DNA of 64,000 nt from Hypericibacter adhaerens. GTDB lineage: Bacteria > Pseudomonadota > Alphaproteobacteria > Dongiales > Dongiaceae. Made by a program: the position numbers and the translations under genes. The stretch is from positions 4,452,217 through 4,516,216 of the forward strand of contig NZ_CP042582.1 of assembly GCF_008728835.1 (NCBI RefSeq), written 5' to 3'. Position 1 is the stretch's first letter. Each line of letters starts with the position of its first letter. The notes under the pieces were generated by a model that was given only the letters and a program-made list of their open reading frames with translations, searched no databases and was not told the origin of the DNA. Of this stretch, positions 41,358 through 49,369 are shown piece by piece.

Positions 41358-43121
41358 TCATCGCTTGAGGCTGCGATTGGCCGAGGCGCCGCGCGACAGA
41401 TGCGCCGCGTCGAGCGGCACCACGCCCACGGGCTCGGGGATCTCCGGCGAGACGGCGCTGCCCGCGAGATAGTCGAACCCGGCCGCGATCGCGGCGATGG
41501 CGAGCGGCGGCGTGTTGATACCAAGAACGTAGCTTCTCAGGCCCGCCGCGCGCGCCGCCTTGCCGAACTCGGCCAGGCCCCGCATGGCCCGCGCATGAGG
41601 CCAGGCCTGCTCGCGCAGGTCGCCGCCGACCGTGCGCGCGCCCGCCGCCAGCACGCGGCTGAAATCGGTATGGTCCAGCGACAGCCGCAGCACGACCTCG
41701 CGGCTGACGCGGCGCAGGCCTCCCACCAGCGCCGGCAGCAGCGCCCAGTCGCCGGCATAGGCGTCGAGCAGGTCGAGCAGCACGAGCTGGCGCATCGGCA
41801 CGGGTGCCGCCGACAGCAAGGCCAGGAGCTCGGCGCGCGCCACCGGCATGTCGAGCAGCGCGCGGTGCAGCGGCAAGGAGAGGATCGCCTTGGTGCCCTG
41901 GCGCATCATGGTGGCGAGATCGGCCAGCGACTTCTTCACCATCAGCAGATCGACGGCGGCCGCGACCTCGGAATCGCTCTCCCAATCCATGAGCTCGTTC
42001 ACGGAGAGCTGGGCGTCGCCCACCAGGAAGCGGAGATTGAGGCTGTAGGAGGTGATCGCTTGGGTCTCCCGGTGCCAGATCGGCTGGTAGCGGAAGCTGG
42101 CGCCGCGCAATTGCGAGACGATCAGGTCGCGGCCGCTTTCGTCCGGCGCGGCGCCGGCTGCCGCGGCGACGGGAACCGTCATGCCGCTCGCCGCCGCCTC
42201 GATCTGGCGCAGGGTTTCCTGGCGCCGCACGCTCTCCGCGATCTGGCGCTGCTGCTCCGCGGCATCGAAGATCACATGCTCCGCCGGTCCCTCGACCTGG
42301 CGCCAGTCGCCGACCGCCTGGCCCAGCGTCTTGATGAGATCGTTGAGCGCGCGGGAGCTGATCCGAATGGGCACGCTGCGCGGGGTCCCCTCGGCGCCGG
42401 GTTCGCGCGGAATGCGGACCTCGCGCCAATCGGGGTCCTTCTGGACCTTGCCGGTGGTCGGGGTCCAGGACGCCATCGATTCGTCCGCAGGACCGTGCTC
42501 CGTGACGGCGGGCGCCGCATCGAGCAGCTTCGTGACGGTGGCGATCGGATCGATCGGATCGAGCGTCATGCGTCCGTCGACCTGGATGGTGGCCGTCGCC
42601 AGCTTGATATGCGCCAGATCGCGCTCGATCCCGAAGAGCTTCTGCTTGATCTCGGCGGCGACGAGGCTGCAGATCGCCGCGGCCTGCTCGCCGTCCTGCT
42701 GGGTGAACAGCAGGACGAAATGCGCCTCGTCGAGACGGATGAAGGCGTCGTTGGGGCCGAGCCGGCTTTTCATCACCGACGCGATCGTGGTCGCGACGCG
42801 CGGTGCGATCTGCGTCCAGCGGTCGCCGAACTCGCGCTTGAGCTCGTCGAGATTGATGAGCTTCACCCGGCCGGCCGAGATCGCCTGGCCGTAGCTCAAG
42901 GCGCTGTTCAGCCTCTGGCCGAACTCGATCCGCGTCGCGGCTTCCTGCGGCGCGGGCGGCTTGGTACTGCCGTCGGCTTGCGGGAGATCGATGACGGGCG
43001 GGATGGGAGGGCTTTCGGAGGCTGCCGGCAAGGCCTCGCCCGTGGGGCTGGCGGAACCGGCAGCGACACCCTGCCCGCCCAGTCCCAGCATCGAGGCGAT
43101 GTTGCCCCAGAGACGTGCCAT
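41358..43121 (-). CDS. Degenerate GGDEF/EAL-like regulatory protein
   Basis: A 587-residue cytoplasmic protein. The N-terminal half (residues 65-190) has the alternating pattern of a cyclase-like domain, with VKLINLDELKREFGDRWTQI and DAFIRLDEAHFVLLFTQ where GGDEF proteins have the I-site and signature, but no GGDEF motif is present. The C-terminal half (about 350-570) starts FRYQPIWHRETQAITSY, comparable to the FQPIVD...L start of EAL domains, with ELMDWESDSEVAAAVDLLMV and repeated LLDLLDAYAGDW segments; the EAL motif and metal ligands are absent. I infer a catalytically dead c-di-GMP-type sensor. The start at 43121 is preceded by GAGGATC. Confidence 0.6.
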   Translation of the reverse strand: MARLWGNIASMLGLGGQGVAAGSASPTGEALPAASESPPIPPVIDLPQADGSTKPPAPQEAATRIEFGQRLNSALSYGQAISAGRVKLINLDELKREFGDRWTQIAPRVATTIASVMKSRLGPNDAFIRLDEAHFVLLFTQQDGEQAAAICSLVAAEIKQKLFGIERDLAHIKLATATIQVDGRMTLDPIDPIATVTKLLDAAPAVTEHGPADESMASWTPTTGKVQKDPDWREVRIPREPGAEGTPRSVPIRISSRALNDLIKTLGQAVGDWRQVEGPAEHVIFDAAEQQRQIAESVRRQETLRQIEAAASGMTVPVAAAAGAAPDESGRDLIVSQLRGASFRYQPIWHRETQAITSYSLNLRFLVGDAQLSVNELMDWESDSEVAAAVDLLMVKKSLADLATMMRQGTKAILSLPLHRALLDMPVARAELLALLSAAPVPMRQLVLLDLLDAYAGDWALLPALVGGLRRVSREVVLRLSLDHTDFSRVLAAGARTVGGDLREQAWPHARAMRGLAEFGKAARAAGLRSYVLGINTPPLAIAAIAAGFDYLAGSAVSPEIPEPVGVVPLDAAHLSRGASANRSLKR

Positions 43122-43265
43122 GATCCTCGCCCGAGGTGATCGGAAGGGCACCGGCCGAACGCACCGGTCCCCTCGCAGGGCCGCATCGGCGACGCGACGC
43201 CTGCGCCCGCGATCCAACGCCAGGAAGGTGAAGGGCTGATTAAGACCGCTCCGCGGCAGCCAAAC

Positions 43266-44462
43266 TCATGCCGGCACAGGGATTTCCGGCCGCGATTCGC
43301 GCAAGGGCGGTGCGGCTTTGAGCTCGCGGTTGCGCCGCGCCACGGTTCCCGGCTCGGGAGCCGTCTCGAGGCCCGCCACCGGCACGGCCGCGCGGATCAG
43401 GGTCTGGAACTGCTGCACCCTGACCTCCTTGGCCGACAGGATGCCGCTGCGATAGCCGCCGGAGCCGAGCCCCGCCTGCACGCCCTCGACCAGCCCCTTG
43501 TCCTCGCGTCCGACCAGGAGATTGATCCGCTGGTTGAGCCAGCGCGCCGCCCTCATCTCGCGCCGCGCATCGGGCAGCGCATAGGCACGCGAGCGCGCGA
43601 CACATTTGCCGGGCGCCAGCGGCAGGATCTGGAAGTAGTCGATCTGGTCCGGGTAGATGTCGAAGGCGAGGCTCGGGAACAGGCTGTAATAGAGCCAGGC
43701 GCGCTGCCGCTCCTCTGGCAGATGCTCGACCGGCGGCAGGAACTTCAGGTAGTGGCGCTCGCTCCAGCTGGGCGAAGGACGGTCGATCAGCCGGCCGCCG
43801 CCATGCGACACGCCCAAGGGCTTCACCTCGTAGCGATAGGTGGCGCCGTAGAGCCGCTGCAGGCCGGGATGGCCCACCGGCACGTGATAGGCCTCGATAT
43901 TGTTCTCGACCGCGACCTTCCAGTCGGCGGCGATCGGCGTATGGCCGTGCTTCCCGAGCGGCTCCATCTCCGCGATGCGGTAGAAGCCGAGCGCTTCCCG
44001 ATAGGGTGCGAGCTGCTCGGCGATCGAGGGGCCGTCGCCGCCGAAGCGGATGAAGACCAGCCCCATGAAGATCTCCATCTCGAGCGGCCGCAGGCCATAC
44101 TCGCTCTTGTCGAGACCGGGGAAGCTGTCCTCGCTCGGCACCGCCTTCAGGGCGCCGTCGAGCTCATAGACGAACCCGTGATAGCGGCAGCGGACATTGC
44201 GGCCGCAATTGCCCGCATCGCCCTCGAGCAGGCGATAGGCGCGGTGGCGGCAGACATTGTGGAAGGCGCGCAAGGCGCCGTCACGGTCGCGCAGCAGGAT
44301 GGCGCTCTCGCCCAGCAGGTCGAAGCGCAGGAAATCGCCCGGCTGCTTCAGCTCGTTCACATGGCCGACGAGCTGCCAGGTCCTGAGGAAGATCGCCTCG
44401 CGCTCGAGCGCGAAGATCTCCTGGTTGTTGTAGATCCAGGCGGGCAGGGTCGTGGGGATCAT
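43266..44462 (-). CDS. Rieske aromatic-ring-hydroxylating/demethylating oxygenase, alpha subunit
   Basis: About 398 residues. The Rieske [2Fe-2S] ligands are Cys71-x-His73 in VCRHRAYRLLEG and Cys92-x-x-His95 in RCRYHGF. The mononuclear iron site follows in VENNIEAYHVPVGHPGLQ, with the N-x-x-E-x-Y-H-x4-H pattern. The C-terminal domain has YYSLFPSLAFDIYPDQIDYF. This layout is shared by aromatic oxygenases and by demethylases of quaternary amines (choline, carnitine and stachydrine monooxygenases); the adjacent MttB-family gene favours a methylated amine, but this is inference. No reductase or ferredoxin gene is beside it. A GTG at 44477 would add five residues; no Shine-Dalgarno decides. Confidence 0.85.
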   Translation of the reverse strand: MIPTTLPAWIYNNQEIFALEREAIFLRTWQLVGHVNELKQPGDFLRFDLLGESAILLRDRDGALRAFHNVCRHRAYRLLEGDAGNCGRNVRCRYHGFVYELDGALKAVPSEDSFPGLDKSEYGLRPLEMEIFMGLVFIRFGGDGPSIAEQLAPYREALGFYRIAEMEPLGKHGHTPIAADWKVAVENNIEAYHVPVGHPGLQRLYGATYRYEVKPLGVSHGGGRLIDRPSPSWSERHYLKFLPPVEHLPEERQRAWLYYSLFPSLAFDIYPDQIDYFQILPLAPGKCVARSRAYALPDARREMRAARWLNQRINLLVGREDKGLVEGVQAGLGSGGYRSGILSAKEVRVQQFQTLIRAAVPVAGLETAPEPGTVARRNRELKAAPPLRESRPEIPVPA

Positions 44463-44562
44463 GGCGGCGCGCTTCACGCTGTGAGGGACCGGCGCCGACT
44501 GTAAGGGAAATCGAGGCGGGGTGAAAACGGTCTCGGCCGCTCTCGGAGCAGAGCGACCGCTT

Positions 44563-44712
44563 CAATTCCTTCTCCTCCCCCTCGAGGGGGCCGGGGTGGG
44601 GGCCGGCCACAGGCTCGCTGGACACCAGTACCGGAGCGCTCGAGAGCCCTTCAAGGTCGCGTCCTTCGATCACCCCCACCCTAACCTCCCCCTCAAGGGG
44701 GAGGGGATTGGA
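44563..44712. repeat. Dispersed inverted G-rich repeat, copy 5
   Basis: AATTCCTTCTCCTCCCCCTC and G-tracts (GGGGGCCGGGGTGGGGGCCGG) are mirrored by ACCCCCACCCTAACCTCCCC and CAAGGGGGAGGGGATTGGAG. It occupies the middle of the 383-bp gap between the Rieske oxygenase and TetR genes. The rest of the gap (44713-44860) shows no feature I can support. Confidence 0.8.
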
Positions 44713-44860
44713 GTGAACGTCCTCGGCTCGGATAGATTCGGACAGAGACGCCGCCGTTGCCTTGCAAAACGGCGCAAGGCCGTTCACGCCGCCGGCCGTG
44801 ACGGATGCCATCTTCCCGCCAACGCTGCCACGGGAGGAGGCGATGGCTCTTTCTGATCCG

Positions 44861-45472
44861 CTATCGACGCGACGCCTGCGGCGGCGCCTTGATGCCCTCG
44901 AGCACCATGTCGATGAGGCGATCGATCGCCGCGTCGTCGCCCGGATTGTCCCGGACCATCAGCCGCAGATAGAGCGGCCCGTAGAGCGCGTCGCAGACGG
45001 TCTCGATATCGAGATCCGGGCGCAGCTCGCCATCGGCCATGCCGCGCTGGAGGATCCGCGCGGCCGCGGCGCGGCGCGGCTTGAGATAGCCGTCGATGAA
45101 GGCCTTGCGCGCCTCCGGGTCGCTATGGGCCTCGGTGATGATGCCGGCCACGAGCCGCCCGGTACGGCCGCGAAAGAGCTTGGCCAGCGCCTTGAGCTGG
45201 ACGCGGAGTCCCGCCACCGCGGAACCGGTCTCGGGGAAGGCGCTCCGCTTCTCGGCGATGGTGAGGAAGGCTTCGGTCGCGAGCGCGCCCTTGGTCGGCC
45301 ACCAGCGATAGATCGTGGTCTTGGCGGCGCCCGAGCGCCGGGCGACCGCCTCGATGGTGAAGGGCTGGTCTCCGCCTTCGTCGAACAGCTCGTAGGCCGC
45401 GCGGAGGATCGACTGGCGCGTGTCCTGGCAGCGCGGCCGTCCGGGCCCGCGTTCCTCGGTAACAGCAGTCAT
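44861..45472 (-). CDS. TetR-family transcriptional repressor
   Basis: A 203-residue regulator. The helix-turn-helix is at about residues 20-65: SILRAAYELFDEGGDQPFTI, then EAVARRSGAAKTTIYRWW, the classic TetR recognition region. The C-terminal ligand-binding domain has AGIITEAHSDPEARKAFIDG, which groups it with the TetR_C_33/AcrR-like types. The start at 45472 begins MTAVTEERGPGRPRCQ, typical for this family. It is divergent from the EmrAB-type operon, and two matching operator-like sites cover the facing promoters, so it very likely represses both the pump and itself. Confidence 0.92.
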   Translation of the reverse strand: MTAVTEERGPGRPRCQDTRQSILRAAYELFDEGGDQPFTIEAVARRSGAAKTTIYRWWPTKGALATEAFLTIAEKRSAFPETGSAVAGLRVQLKALAKLFRGRTGRLVAGIITEAHSDPEARKAFIDGYLKPRRAAAARILQRGMADGELRPDLDIETVCDALYGPLYLRLMVRDNPGDDAAIDRLIDMVLEGIKAPPQASRR

Positions 45473-45504
45473 GATGGGTCTCTTTCTGCTCACGCTCCTT
45501 AAAT

Positions 45505-45532
45505 AGGATACGGTGCGTTGCGTTTTTTGCAA
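45505..45532 (-). promoter_or_regulatory. Candidate promoter of the TetR gene
   Basis: On the minus strand, TTGCAA (45527-45532) and TATCCT (45505-45510) are separated by 16 bases. This is a reasonable sigma-70-type promoter 33 bases upstream of the TetR start. The operator-like site 45507-45526 fills the spacer and overlaps the -10. Confidence 0.55.
45507..45526. promoter_or_regulatory. Operator-like site 1 for the TetR repressor
   Basis: GATACGGTGCGTTGCGTTTT matches site 2 at 45569-45588 (GATACGGATCGTAGCGTATT) at 16 of 20 positions. Each has partial inverted symmetry around ATACG...CGT(A/T)T. It overlaps the -10 of the minus-strand promoter. Confidence 0.6.
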
Positions 45533-45544
45533 GACTGCCACGCC

Positions 45545-45572
45545 TTGTTTCGCCACATTCTAAGTTTAGATA
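45545..45572 (+). promoter_or_regulatory. Candidate promoter of the efflux operon
   Basis: TTGTTT (45545-45550), a 16-base spacer and TAGATA (45567-45572) give a plausible plus-strand promoter about 50 bases upstream of the small protein gene. The -10 overlaps operator-like site 2. Confidence 0.45.
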
Positions 45573-45588
45573 CGGATCGTAGCGTATT
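45569..45588. promoter_or_regulatory. Operator-like site 2 for the TetR repressor
   Basis: GATACGGATCGTAGCGTATT is the more symmetric of the two sites: ATACG and CGTAT are inverted around an 8-base centre. It lies at the -10 region and expected transcription start of the efflux operon, 62 bases from site 1 in the same orientation. Confidence 0.65.
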
Positions 45589-45620
45589 TAACGCCTCTGG
45601 AACATGACGGGAACTTCATC

Positions 45621-45812
45621 ATGAGCGACTGGCACAGCGAACCGAGGCTGGACGATCTCCTGGCCGACCCGACCACCCGGCTGGTGATGTCGGGCGACCA
45701 TGTCCAGGAATCGACGCTGCTCGGCCTGCTCGCCCGGATCCGGAATGTCCTCGGGCAGCGCCGGGCGGACAGCGCCGCGCCGGCAGATCGGGGAACCGGC
45801 AAGGGCCGGTAG
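45621..45812 (+). CDS. Small hypothetical protein, first gene of the efflux operon
   Basis: A 63-residue protein (MSDWHSEPRLDDLLADPTTR...) with acidic N-terminal and basic C-terminal parts. It has one predicted amphipathic helix (TLLGLLARIRNVLGQ), no signal peptide and no recognised family. It begins right after the operator region and ends six bases before the HlyD-type gene, so it would be translated from the same mRNA. The LLxLLxDPxTRxVM pattern in its first half looks like a short helical peptide. It may be a leader or accessory peptide; the call rests on position and open frame. Confidence 0.5.
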   Translation: MSDWHSEPRLDDLLADPTTRLVMSGDHVQESTLLGLLARIRNVLGQRRADSAAPADRGTGKGR

Positions 45813-45817
45813 GGACG

Positions 45818-46924
45818 ATGACCATGTCGATCAGGCATTTCTTGACCGGGCACGCCGCCAAGCGCGGCGGCCTCGCCGTCGCGGCGGTGGCCCTCATCGC
45901 CGCCGGCGGGTTCTATGGTTACGGCTATTGGACCTCGGGCCGCTTCGTCGAGACCACCAACGACGCCTATGTGAAGGCGGACTACACGATCGTCGCGCCG
46001 AAGATCTCGGGCTATATCGCCGAGGTCATGGTGGACGACAACCAGCCGGTCAAGGCCGGCCAGGTGCTGGCGCGCATCGACGAGCGCGATTTCAAGACCG
46101 CGCTCGACCAGGCCAACGCCGATGTCCAGGCGGCGCAGGCCGCGATCAGCAATCTCGATGCCCAGCTCGCCTGGCAGCAGTCGATCGTCGACCAGGCCAC
46201 GGCCGATATCGCGTCGGCCGAAGCCGCGGTCAATTTCGCCAAGCAGGACCATTCGCGCTACCAGGACCTGATGAAGACCGGCTATGGCACGGTGCAGCGC
46301 GCCCAGCTCGCCGAATCCGACCTGCGCCAGCAGACGGCGCTTCTGGAGCATAACCGCGCGGCGCTGGTCGCCGCCCGCAAGCAGATCGACGTGCTGACGA
46401 CCCAGCGCAGCGAGGCCGACGCCCAGCTCGCCCATGCCCAGGCGGTGGCGCAGCAGGCGACGCTCAACCTCGCCTATACCTCCATCACCGCGCCCATCGA
46501 CGGCGTCGTCGGCGCGCGCTCGCTGCGTCCCGGCCAGTATGTCCAGGCCGGCACGCAGCTCATGGCGGTGGTGCCGCTGCAGGCGGCCTATGTCGTCGCC
46601 AACTTCAAGGAGACCCAGCTTACCCAGATGCGCGACGGCCAGCCCGTCACCATCGAGGTCGACAGCTTCCCGGACGCCGTGATCCATGGCCGCATCGACA
46701 GCCTGGCGCCGGCGAGCGGGCTCGAATTCAGCCTGCTGCCGCCCGACAACGCCACCGGCAACTTCACCAAGATCGTCCAGCGCATCCCGGTCAAGATCAC
46801 GCTCGACCCGAACGATCCGCTGGTCGGGCTGCTGCGGGCCGGCATGTCGGTCGAAGCCTCGGTCGACACCAAGGCGACGGTGCTGGCCGAGAAGCAGATG
46901 GAAACGCAGGTCGCCGAGCACTGA
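45818..46924 (+). CDS. HlyD/EmrA-family membrane-fusion protein
   Basis: A 368-residue periplasmic adaptor anchored by one N-terminal helix (GGLAVAAVALIAAGGFYGYG). TNDAYVKADYTIVAPKISGYI near residue 48 is the EmrA/HlyD lipoyl half-motif, followed by a long coiled coil (about 90-205), then SITAPIDGVVGARSLRPGQ near 227, the second lipoyl half, and the beta-barrel PVTIEVDSFPDAVIHGRIDS near 275. It would link the DHA2 pump encoded next to an outer-membrane channel, giving tripartite export of toxic compounds. It lies in an operon with the MFS gene 42 bases downstream and is under the divergent TetR. Confidence 0.92.
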   Translation: MTMSIRHFLTGHAAKRGGLAVAAVALIAAGGFYGYGYWTSGRFVETTNDAYVKADYTIVAPKISGYIAEVMVDDNQPVKAGQVLARIDERDFKTALDQANADVQAAQAAISNLDAQLAWQQSIVDQATADIASAEAAVNFAKQDHSRYQDLMKTGYGTVQRAQLAESDLRQQTALLEHNRAALVAARKQIDVLTTQRSEADAQLAHAQAVAQQATLNLAYTSITAPIDGVVGARSLRPGQYVQAGTQLMAVVPLQAAYVVANFKETQLTQMRDGQPVTIEVDSFPDAVIHGRIDSLAPASGLEFSLLPPDNATGNFTKIVQRIPVKITLDPNDPLVGLLRAGMSVEASVDTKATVLAEKQMETQVAEH

Positions 46925-46966
46925 TCGGCCTTGGCCGAACCTTCCGCACAGCCCGGACCGCACGCC

Positions 46967-48598
46967 ATGTCCGCCGTCGAAACCTTTGAATCCTCCCCGC
47001 GCCTCGTCCTGCCGGCGCCGGCCGCCAAGCCCGCCAGCAACGAGAACGACGGGGCCTCGGTGTCGGCCAAGACCTGGCTCGCGGTCGTGGGCTCGGCGCT
47101 CGGCGCCTTCCTCGCCGTGCTCAACATCCAGGTCGTGAACTCGGCGCTGGCCGACATCCAGGGCGCCATCGGCGCCGGCATCGACGACGGCGGCTGGATC
47201 TCGACCGCCTATCTCATCAGCGAGATCATCGTCATTCCCCTGAGCGGCTGGCTCTCCAAGGTGTTCTCGACGCGCCGCTACCTGCTGGTCAACACCCTGC
47301 TCTTCCTGCTCTTCTCGGCCGCCTGCGCCCACGCCGAGAATCTGGGCCAGATGATCGTGCTGCGCGCGCTGCAGGGCTTCGCCGGCGGCGTGCTGATCCC
47401 GATGGCCTTCACCATCATCATCACCATGCTGCCGCGCGCCAAGCAGCCGATCGGCATGGCGCTCTTCGCCGTCTCCGCCGTGTTCGCGCCGGCGATCGGC
47501 CCCACCATCGGCGGCTATCTCAACGAGAATTTCGGCTGGCAGTACATCTTCTACGTCAACCTCGCGCCGGGCATCGTGATGCTCGTCATGCTGTGGTTCT
47601 CGCTCGAGCGCGAGCCGATGCAGCTCAGCCTGCTCAAGGGCGGCGACTGGCTCGGCGTCATCACCATGGCGATCGGGCTGGGGTCGCTCCAGACCGTGCT
47701 CGAGGAAGGCAACAAGGACGACTGGTTCGGCTCGACCTTCATCACCCGGCTCTCCGTCATCGCCGCGATCTCGCTCACGGCCTTCATCGCGATCGAGCTC
47801 ACCGTCAAGAAGCCGCTGCTCCATCTGCGGCTCCTGCTGCGGCGCAATTTCGGCTTCGCGACCCTCGCCACCATGCTGCTCGGCATGGTGCTCTACGGCT
47901 CTGTCTTCGTGCTCTCGCTCTATCTCTCGCAGATGCAGGGCTACAATGCGGAGCAGATCGGCGAGGTCCTGGCCTGGGTGGGCCTGCCCCAGCTCCTCTT
48001 GATCCCGCTGGTGCCCAAGCTGACGAAATGGATCGACACCCGGCTCCTGATCGCAGGCGGTCTCGCCCTCTTCGCCGCCAGCAACTTCATGAACATCCAC
48101 CTGACCGACGATGTCGCGGGGCCCGAGCTCTTCCTGCCCAACATCGTGCGCGCCATCGGCCAGGCCGTCACCCTGGCGCCGCTCTCCGCGATCGCGGTCG
48201 CCGGCATCGAGCGGCAGTTCGCGGGATCCGCCTCCGCCATCTTCAACATGACGCGCAACCTGGGCGGCGCCATCGGCATCGCCCTGCTGCAGACCGTGCT
48301 GACCAACCGGGAGAAGTTCCACTCGGAGATCATCACCAGCGACGTCACCCTGTTCGATGAGGCGACGCGCCAGCGGCTCCACGATCTCACGCAGTATTTC
48401 CTCGCCCATGGCGTCTCCGATCCCGCCACCGCCTGGCGCGAGGCGGTCGTCGCCATCGGCCGCAGCGTCCACCAGCAGGCCTCGATCATGGGCTATGGCG
48501 ACGCCTTCTACCTCCAGGGCGTCATCCTGGTGCTGGCGCTCGTCTGCACCTTCTTCATGAAAAAGGTCCTGGTCGAGGGTGGCGGCGGGGGGCATTGA
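46967..48598 (+). CDS. DHA2-family (EmrB/QacA) multidrug MFS transporter
   Basis: A 543-residue inner-membrane pump with 14 predicted helices. LNIQVVNSALADIQGAIGAG near residue 46 is motif D1, WISTAYLISEIIVIPLSGWL near 68 marks the second helix, and FAVSAVFAPAIGPTIGGYLN near 165 is antiporter motif C, typical of drug/H+ exchangers. The protein ends in a short hydrophilic tail. The ATG at 46967 gives the usual EmrB start; a TTG at 46931 would add 12 residues. With the preceding EmrA-type adaptor it forms a tripartite exporter. The substrates are unknown. Confidence 0.93.
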   Translation: MSAVETFESSPRLVLPAPAAKPASNENDGASVSAKTWLAVVGSALGAFLAVLNIQVVNSALADIQGAIGAGIDDGGWISTAYLISEIIVIPLSGWLSKVFSTRRYLLVNTLLFLLFSAACAHAENLGQMIVLRALQGFAGGVLIPMAFTIIITMLPRAKQPIGMALFAVSAVFAPAIGPTIGGYLNENFGWQYIFYVNLAPGIVMLVMLWFSLEREPMQLSLLKGGDWLGVITMAIGLGSLQTVLEEGNKDDWFGSTFITRLSVIAAISLTAFIAIELTVKKPLLHLRLLLRRNFGFATLATMLLGMVLYGSVFVLSLYLSQMQGYNAEQIGEVLAWVGLPQLLLIPLVPKLTKWIDTRLLIAGGLALFAASNFMNIHLTDDVAGPELFLPNIVRAIGQAVTLAPLSAIAVAGIERQFAGSASAIFNMTRNLGGAIGIALLQTVLTNREKFHSEIITSDVTLFDEATRQRLHDLTQYFLAHGVSDPATAWREAVVAIGRSVHQQASIMGYGDAFYLQGVILVLALVCTFFMKKVLVEGGGGGH

Positions 48599-48760
48599 AT
48601 CCATGCCCCAGCGGCACTCGCGCCGGCGCCGGCCGGGCTCTATGACGGCTCTCCGATAACGATGACGTGTTCCGGAACGGTTTGATCCTTCGGCGGCAGG
48701 GCCCATATTCTGCGGCAGCCGGTCCGAAGAGGTCCGGCCGTGCCTTGGAGAAAGACCCCG

Positions 48761-49369
48761 ATGGTAACGCGTGGATTCACCGGCCGGCGGCCGGCGCCGG
48801 AGCTTGCCGACCGGATTCCGCCGGGTCAGTCCCTGACCCAGGACTTCCCGGTCCTCTCCGCCGGCCCGACGCCGCGGATCCGGCTCGAGGACTGGTCCTT
48901 CACGCTCAAGGTCGGACCCAAGCCGGTCATGCGCTGGAATTGGGCCGAGTTCAACGCGCTGCCTCAGACCAAGCTGACGCGCGACATCCATTGCGTCACC
49001 AAATGGTCCAAGCTCAACACGCCTTGGCAGGGAGTGACGATCGACGACATCCTGCTGGCCGCCGGCCTCGAGGCGCCGCCCACCGGCTTCACCCTCGCCC
49101 ATTCCTATGACGGCTATTCCACCAACCTGCCGACCGCCGATCTCGTCGGCGGCAGGGCGATGGTGGCGACGCAGTACGAAGGCAAGCCGCTGACGCCCGA
49201 TCATGGTGGGCCGGCGCGCCTGCTGGTGCCGCATCTCTATTTCTGGAAATCGGCCAAATGGGTGAACGGCCTCCAGTTCACCGAGACCGACGTGGCGGGC
49301 TTCTGGGAGCTGCGCGGCTACCATATGCGCGGCGATCCCTGGAAAGAGCAGCGTTTCACCGGTGACTGA
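48761..49369 (+). CDS. Sulfite-oxidase-like molybdopterin-binding protein (YedY/SuoX fold, COG2041)
   Basis: A 202-residue, single-domain oxidoreductase_molyb protein. TRDIHCVTKWSKLNTPW near residue 77 contains the conserved Cys that coordinates molybdenum, and GVTIDDILLAAG, ARLLVPHLYFWKSAKWV and FTETDVAGFWELRGYH are the other family blocks. It lacks a dimerisation domain, a heme domain and a Tat signal, so it is a minimal, probably cytoplasmic member. Its stop overlaps the start of a flavin reductase gene by eight bases, so the two are a likely enzyme/electron-donor pair. An upstream GTG at 48740, after AGAGG, is an alternative start. The substrate is unknown. Confidence 0.88.
   Translation: MVTRGFTGRRPAPELADRIPPGQSLTQDFPVLSAGPTPRIRLEDWSFTLKVGPKPVMRWNWAEFNALPQTKLTRDIHCVTKWSKLNTPWQGVTIDDILLAAGLEAPPTGFTLAHSYDGYSTNLPTADLVGGRAMVATQYEGKPLTPDHGGPARLLVPHLYFWKSAKWVNGLQFTETDVAGFWELRGYHMRGDPWKEQRFTGD

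Noticed and set aside
37694-41524. A 1276-codon minus-strand open frame across several genes
   Set aside because: It crosses the mobile element and several well-supported genes on both strands and shows no recognisable domain.
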